This document shows positions 60,671 to 64,000 of a stretch of DNA of 64,000 nt, piece after piece; position 1 is the first letter of the stretch; each line of letters opens with the position of its first letter. Below the pieces are notes generated by a model that worked only from the letters and a program-made list of their open reading frames with translations, made no database searches and was not told the origin of the DNA. The DNA is from Cyanoderma ruficeps (taxonomy: Eukaryota; Chordata; Aves; Passeriformes; Timaliidae). The DNA lies in the NCBI GenBank assembly GCA_008694505.1, contig VZDJ01000056.1:9423635-9487634 (forward strand), in the 5' to 3' direction. Both the position numbers and the translations under genes were made by a program.

Positions 60671-63600
60671 GGGCATCCTGGGCCCGGTGCCTCTCACTCT
60701 GCACTTGTGCCTCTCAGCAAGAGCCTGTTTCCATCTCCCTGGATGCAGTTAGCCCTTCACTGGTGGAGCCTGTGCTCTGGGGGCAGCCGTGCCATGGGCA
60801 CAGCAGGGCTGCCAGTGCTCAGCTTCCCCCTGCCAGCACAGGGGTGCCCTGCCGCGGGCTCGGAGCTCCCGCCTTTCTGACTGGGTGTGGTTGGACTTTG
60901 GATCCCCGGCAGCACAAGCGCTGCAGTGGAGCCTGATGCTGCACTGGGGCTGCAGCTTTGCCAGGGCAGACTGTGCTGCTGTGCCTTGCTCAGGTTGAGC
61001 TACAGCCTTCTCTGGTCTTCCCTCCTCGGCAGTCAGTCAGGTGGATCAGGGATGATTTGCCTCTGGTAAATTACATAACTGTAAATGTAAGTTACATAAC
61101 TGCAGTTCCACCAAAGATAATGGCAAAAATACTCTTGACCTTTTGATGCTGTTTTGTCTACCTTATGTAGCAGCGAACGTTTTTCTTATTACGCTTTTAA
61201 GCTTTTTTGAAACAGTTTAACTTTTCTATTAGTTTATTACAGCAGTGAAATAGTTTGTCAGCTGTAGGAGAGCTAAATGAAGATACAGTAGCCATGAACT
61301 CCTACAAGAATAAGTTTGCATCTCAGTTCAAGTATTTTAACTATGTACTCTGAACACTTGTATAATATCCTTTCTCTTGTTACAAATGTATAAGTTTTTT
61401 TAGCCATATGTCCTCTGGCTTACTTCACATGCTTAAATTGAAATCTATTTTTTCCCCTAAAGTATGTTCTCTGCTTTTATTCAATGAGCAGTTTTCTTGC
61501 CTGACATGTGTGTGCTAGCATTTTTTCTAATTTGGAGACAACTTACTTTCTGGAAATCTCAATGCCTATTTGGGGAATGCAATTCCTTATGTTTTTTTTT
61601 TTTAAACATGAAATAAAACAATTCTCAAGTTTCTGCTGTAATAAGCAGGATCGTATTTTTCTGAAAGAAGTTTCTGTGGGCCTTTGATAGTGTAAGCCTC
61701 TTCCATTTTCATGTTCTCAGTAAAGCACGAGGTGTGAGTAAACTTCCTTGTCCACTATTATTCCTCACTAACCCCATTCCATTCAGCATCTGGAAGTGCC
61801 CCCACTAATTCCCATTCCACTGTTTTCTGTTTCATAATCCCCTGATGTCTCGAAAGGACAGGGATCTTTGGTCACACAGCCTGCTGATGTACCTGTGTCA
61901 GCCTTTAGCTTCCTTGCTCTTTTACCTCCATTATAAACAAAAGTTTCTGTTTGTGTGGATTGTGTAGGTGTAGTAGTTCGGAGCAGTCAGGGGTGATATC
62001 GATGAAATCACTTGCTGCTTTGGGAAACACACTGTTGTAGTGTTTTATTTTAAGTGCTGCCACTTCTTATCTATTGGGAGTGGGGTTTACAGTGTAAAGG
62101 TCAGACTTTAACTGCCATTATAAAATGTGTGTGATGAACTGAGTGTAATAAACATTACTCTCTCTATGGAATACACATGTAAGGAAAGGCAAAAGGCAAA
62201 CTCTGATTGCAGGACTGAGGTTTTGGGGGTGCTTGGACTGTTTTAATAATAAATGTAGCTCTTTGCACTTTCAGATTTGCAGTGTTACTGTGGCTTCCTT
62301 CCCTGTTGCTCTACACAGTTCGTTCTTGTGAGCACTTTTCCCGATAATCTTTTTGGCAGCCAGTCCGTGGCACTTTGCAGAGAAAACCTCCCCACTGTGT
62401 TGTCTGGTAGTTAATGCAGTTGCACGTGTTTCTCACGGTCACTTTTACTTGTACTCTGTGGTCATCCTTCTCCTCAAGCTCAGTCCTCTGCCTTGCCTGA
62501 TGGGATTTGTTGTCATCCCCAGGGTTTCTCTTGGTTTGTACCTTCACCTCAGTGACGTTGCTGTAGTGGCTGCCTCAGTGTGACCTCTGTTATTTTCCAG
62601 TGGGCCTCAAATCTCTGTTCTGTGGGGGCTGTGCTTGTTAGCATTTCATCCGAAGGACTTTCCCAGGCATTTGGGTATTGTTCACTCCATATTACACTTC
62701 TCAGTGGTAAGGATGCTTTTCCATTTTGACTTTGTATTTGGTGAGCCTCGATCCCTGTTTCTGTCCAAAGTTGGAAAGGTTTGTGCCTCATGGCACATGG
62801 GGGGAAGGAACAAGGCAATAGTGCACACAGAAGGAGGGATACAAAGCAGCCTGGTTGACTTGGGAAAGGTGGATTATCCATTTGTGGATCAACCAGACTG
62901 ATGCTGCTTTCCCACAAAGCTGATACATGTCTGGCAGGTCTCAGCTTTAGAAATAAAACTACTTGAAGACAATGACAAGATTTCCATGATGGCAGTACCT
63001 GGTGATGCTTGGCGTGGAAGTGGCCAGGGAGTGTGATGATGCACAGACCCCTAATGCCTGTGGGAAGGGTGACCTCGTCATCCCAAGCTTAGCACGTGGC
63101 AGCTGAACTGCCTTGTGGAGAAGACAACTGGGTGGCTTTTGTTTCTGGTTTTGGAAGGAATCAGTGACAAGTGCAATTTCCTTGATCCCAGCAGTAGTGC
63201 TGTGAGACCCGAGTGAGGCCTGTGCATTTTTGGGACACTGCATAAGGTGGCAATGGCACTCGCTGCAGTAGGGATCCAGGAATAGCTGCACAGGGTGCAT
63301 TTTCCTAATCTGGTGTCCCAGCTTTATTGCTTGATACAGTAAACATCTGATCATATTATCTCAGTGTGGCCTCAGCTCCTCGGAGGTGACCAGCTCCTGT
63401 AACAGTGACAGCTACACTTACCAGAGGAGCTGCAGCATTGCTTGTGTGGATTTGGTGATTCTGGGCAAACCAATGATACCTGAAGCAGCATTGGTGTCTG
63501 TATTGCTTTCTACTTTTCTATAAGGAAGTTAAATTTTGAATGAAAAATGTTGTAATCTTGTACTTTTTTGTTCTTTGATCAGTTTTTGACTTTAAAATAA

Positions 63601-64000
63601 AAGCAAATGAAAGCTTCTTGTGTTTAGTTTTAGAGATCTGTATTCACAAATGTACTTCTTAGAAAGTTTTGGACTGAAATTTTTTTTCTGTTCTGTGGGA
63701 CAGCTGTATTCTGTTAGAGTCAGCTGAATATTTATCAGCAGAGATCAGAATTAGTCCCTTGATGATTACAGATAGTGCTTTAATGTCTTCTTCAGCTGCC
63801 TGTTTCCATAACTAAGTCTTAATCTTTGTTGTTCCTGGCAAGGGCAGTAGTAATTTACAAGCAGCAGAGGTGAACACTCACACTACTGAAGTAAATGTAG
63901 TTCTGATGTCTGACAGTTTCCCTGGTTCTGGAATGAGCTCATTGTGCTCCCAAGGAGAGCGAAGACTGGATTTAGGCTGACAACAATCAGCGAGTGAAAA

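Larger units (their letters stand above)
56986..64000 (+). other. PPP4R2 intron 2 (incomplete)
   Basis: I searched for the next exon, which should begin with the end of Met39 and then a conserved IQWSQFKGYF-like block, and found none. The region holds a 15-bp tandem repeat at 58567, a CR1 fragment at 60471 and T/A-rich stretches. Confidence 0.8.

Noticed and set aside
56231..64000. Search for PPP4R2 exon 3 and later exons
   Set aside because: I found no sequence matching the next conserved block after Met39. Intron 2 probably continues past the window.
1..64000. Bacterial or phage systems, CRISPR arrays, operons, ribosome binding sites
   Set aside because: Spliced vertebrate genes and CR1 repeats throughout. 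The tandem repeats lack CRISPR-like spaced direct repeats.
1..64000. tRNA, rRNA, snoRNA or microRNA genes
   Set aside because: No cloverleaf, box C/D or H/ACA pattern could be supported by eye. The hairpin at 21106 has a 2-nt loop and is too short for a microRNA precursor.
48395..64000. Endogenous bornavirus-like gene, as found near PPP4R2 in primates
   Set aside because: I saw no open frame resembling a viral nucleoprotein. The primate copy is a lineage-specific insertion and is not expected here.

Overview
This window is vertebrate nuclear DNA, almost certainly from a bird and probably a songbird. Coding sequence is scattered in short exons joined by standard splice sites. Three GC-rich promoter islands stand out from an AT-rich background. 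The recognisable interspersed repeats are nearly all CR1 LINE fragments, several ending in the CR1 tail of ATTCTGTG-like units. I see no bacterial, plasmid or phage features.

Three genes can be read: SHQ1 (minus strand), GXYLT2 (plus) and PPP4R2 (plus). I recall the same order from human 3p13. Exon joins were checked by reading frame and by similarity to human proteins remembered without a database.

Layout. 1-8288: unfinished intron 10 of SHQ1; its last coding exon lies off the left edge. 8289-24771: ten SHQ1 coding exons, read right to left. 24772-27330: SHQ1 5'UTR, intron 1 with a CR1 copy, and the promoter CpG island. 27331-30719: spacer between the divergent SHQ1 and GXYLT2 promoters; its right end is a CR1 copy carrying a 44-bp tandem repeat. 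30720-48394: complete GXYLT2 coding sequence in seven exons (412 residues). 48395-54990: GXYLT2 3'UTR and spacer, ending in another CR1. 54990-64000: PPP4R2 promoter island, coding exons 1 and 2, an unexplained second CpG-rich patch, and an unfinished intron 2.

The genes are functionally unrelated: an H/ACA snoRNP assembly chaperone, a Golgi/ER xylosyltransferase acting on Notch EGF repeats, and a regulatory subunit of protein phosphatase 4. They do not form a system. I found no convincing undescribed system. The best leads are a GC-AG intron in SHQ1, a strong exon-to-exon GC3 mosaic in GXYLT2, the CpG-rich patch in PPP4R2 intron 2, CR1 copies beside all three promoters, a minisatellite inside a CR1, an LTR-like block holding a perfect 22-bp palindrome, and a near-perfect intronic hairpin.
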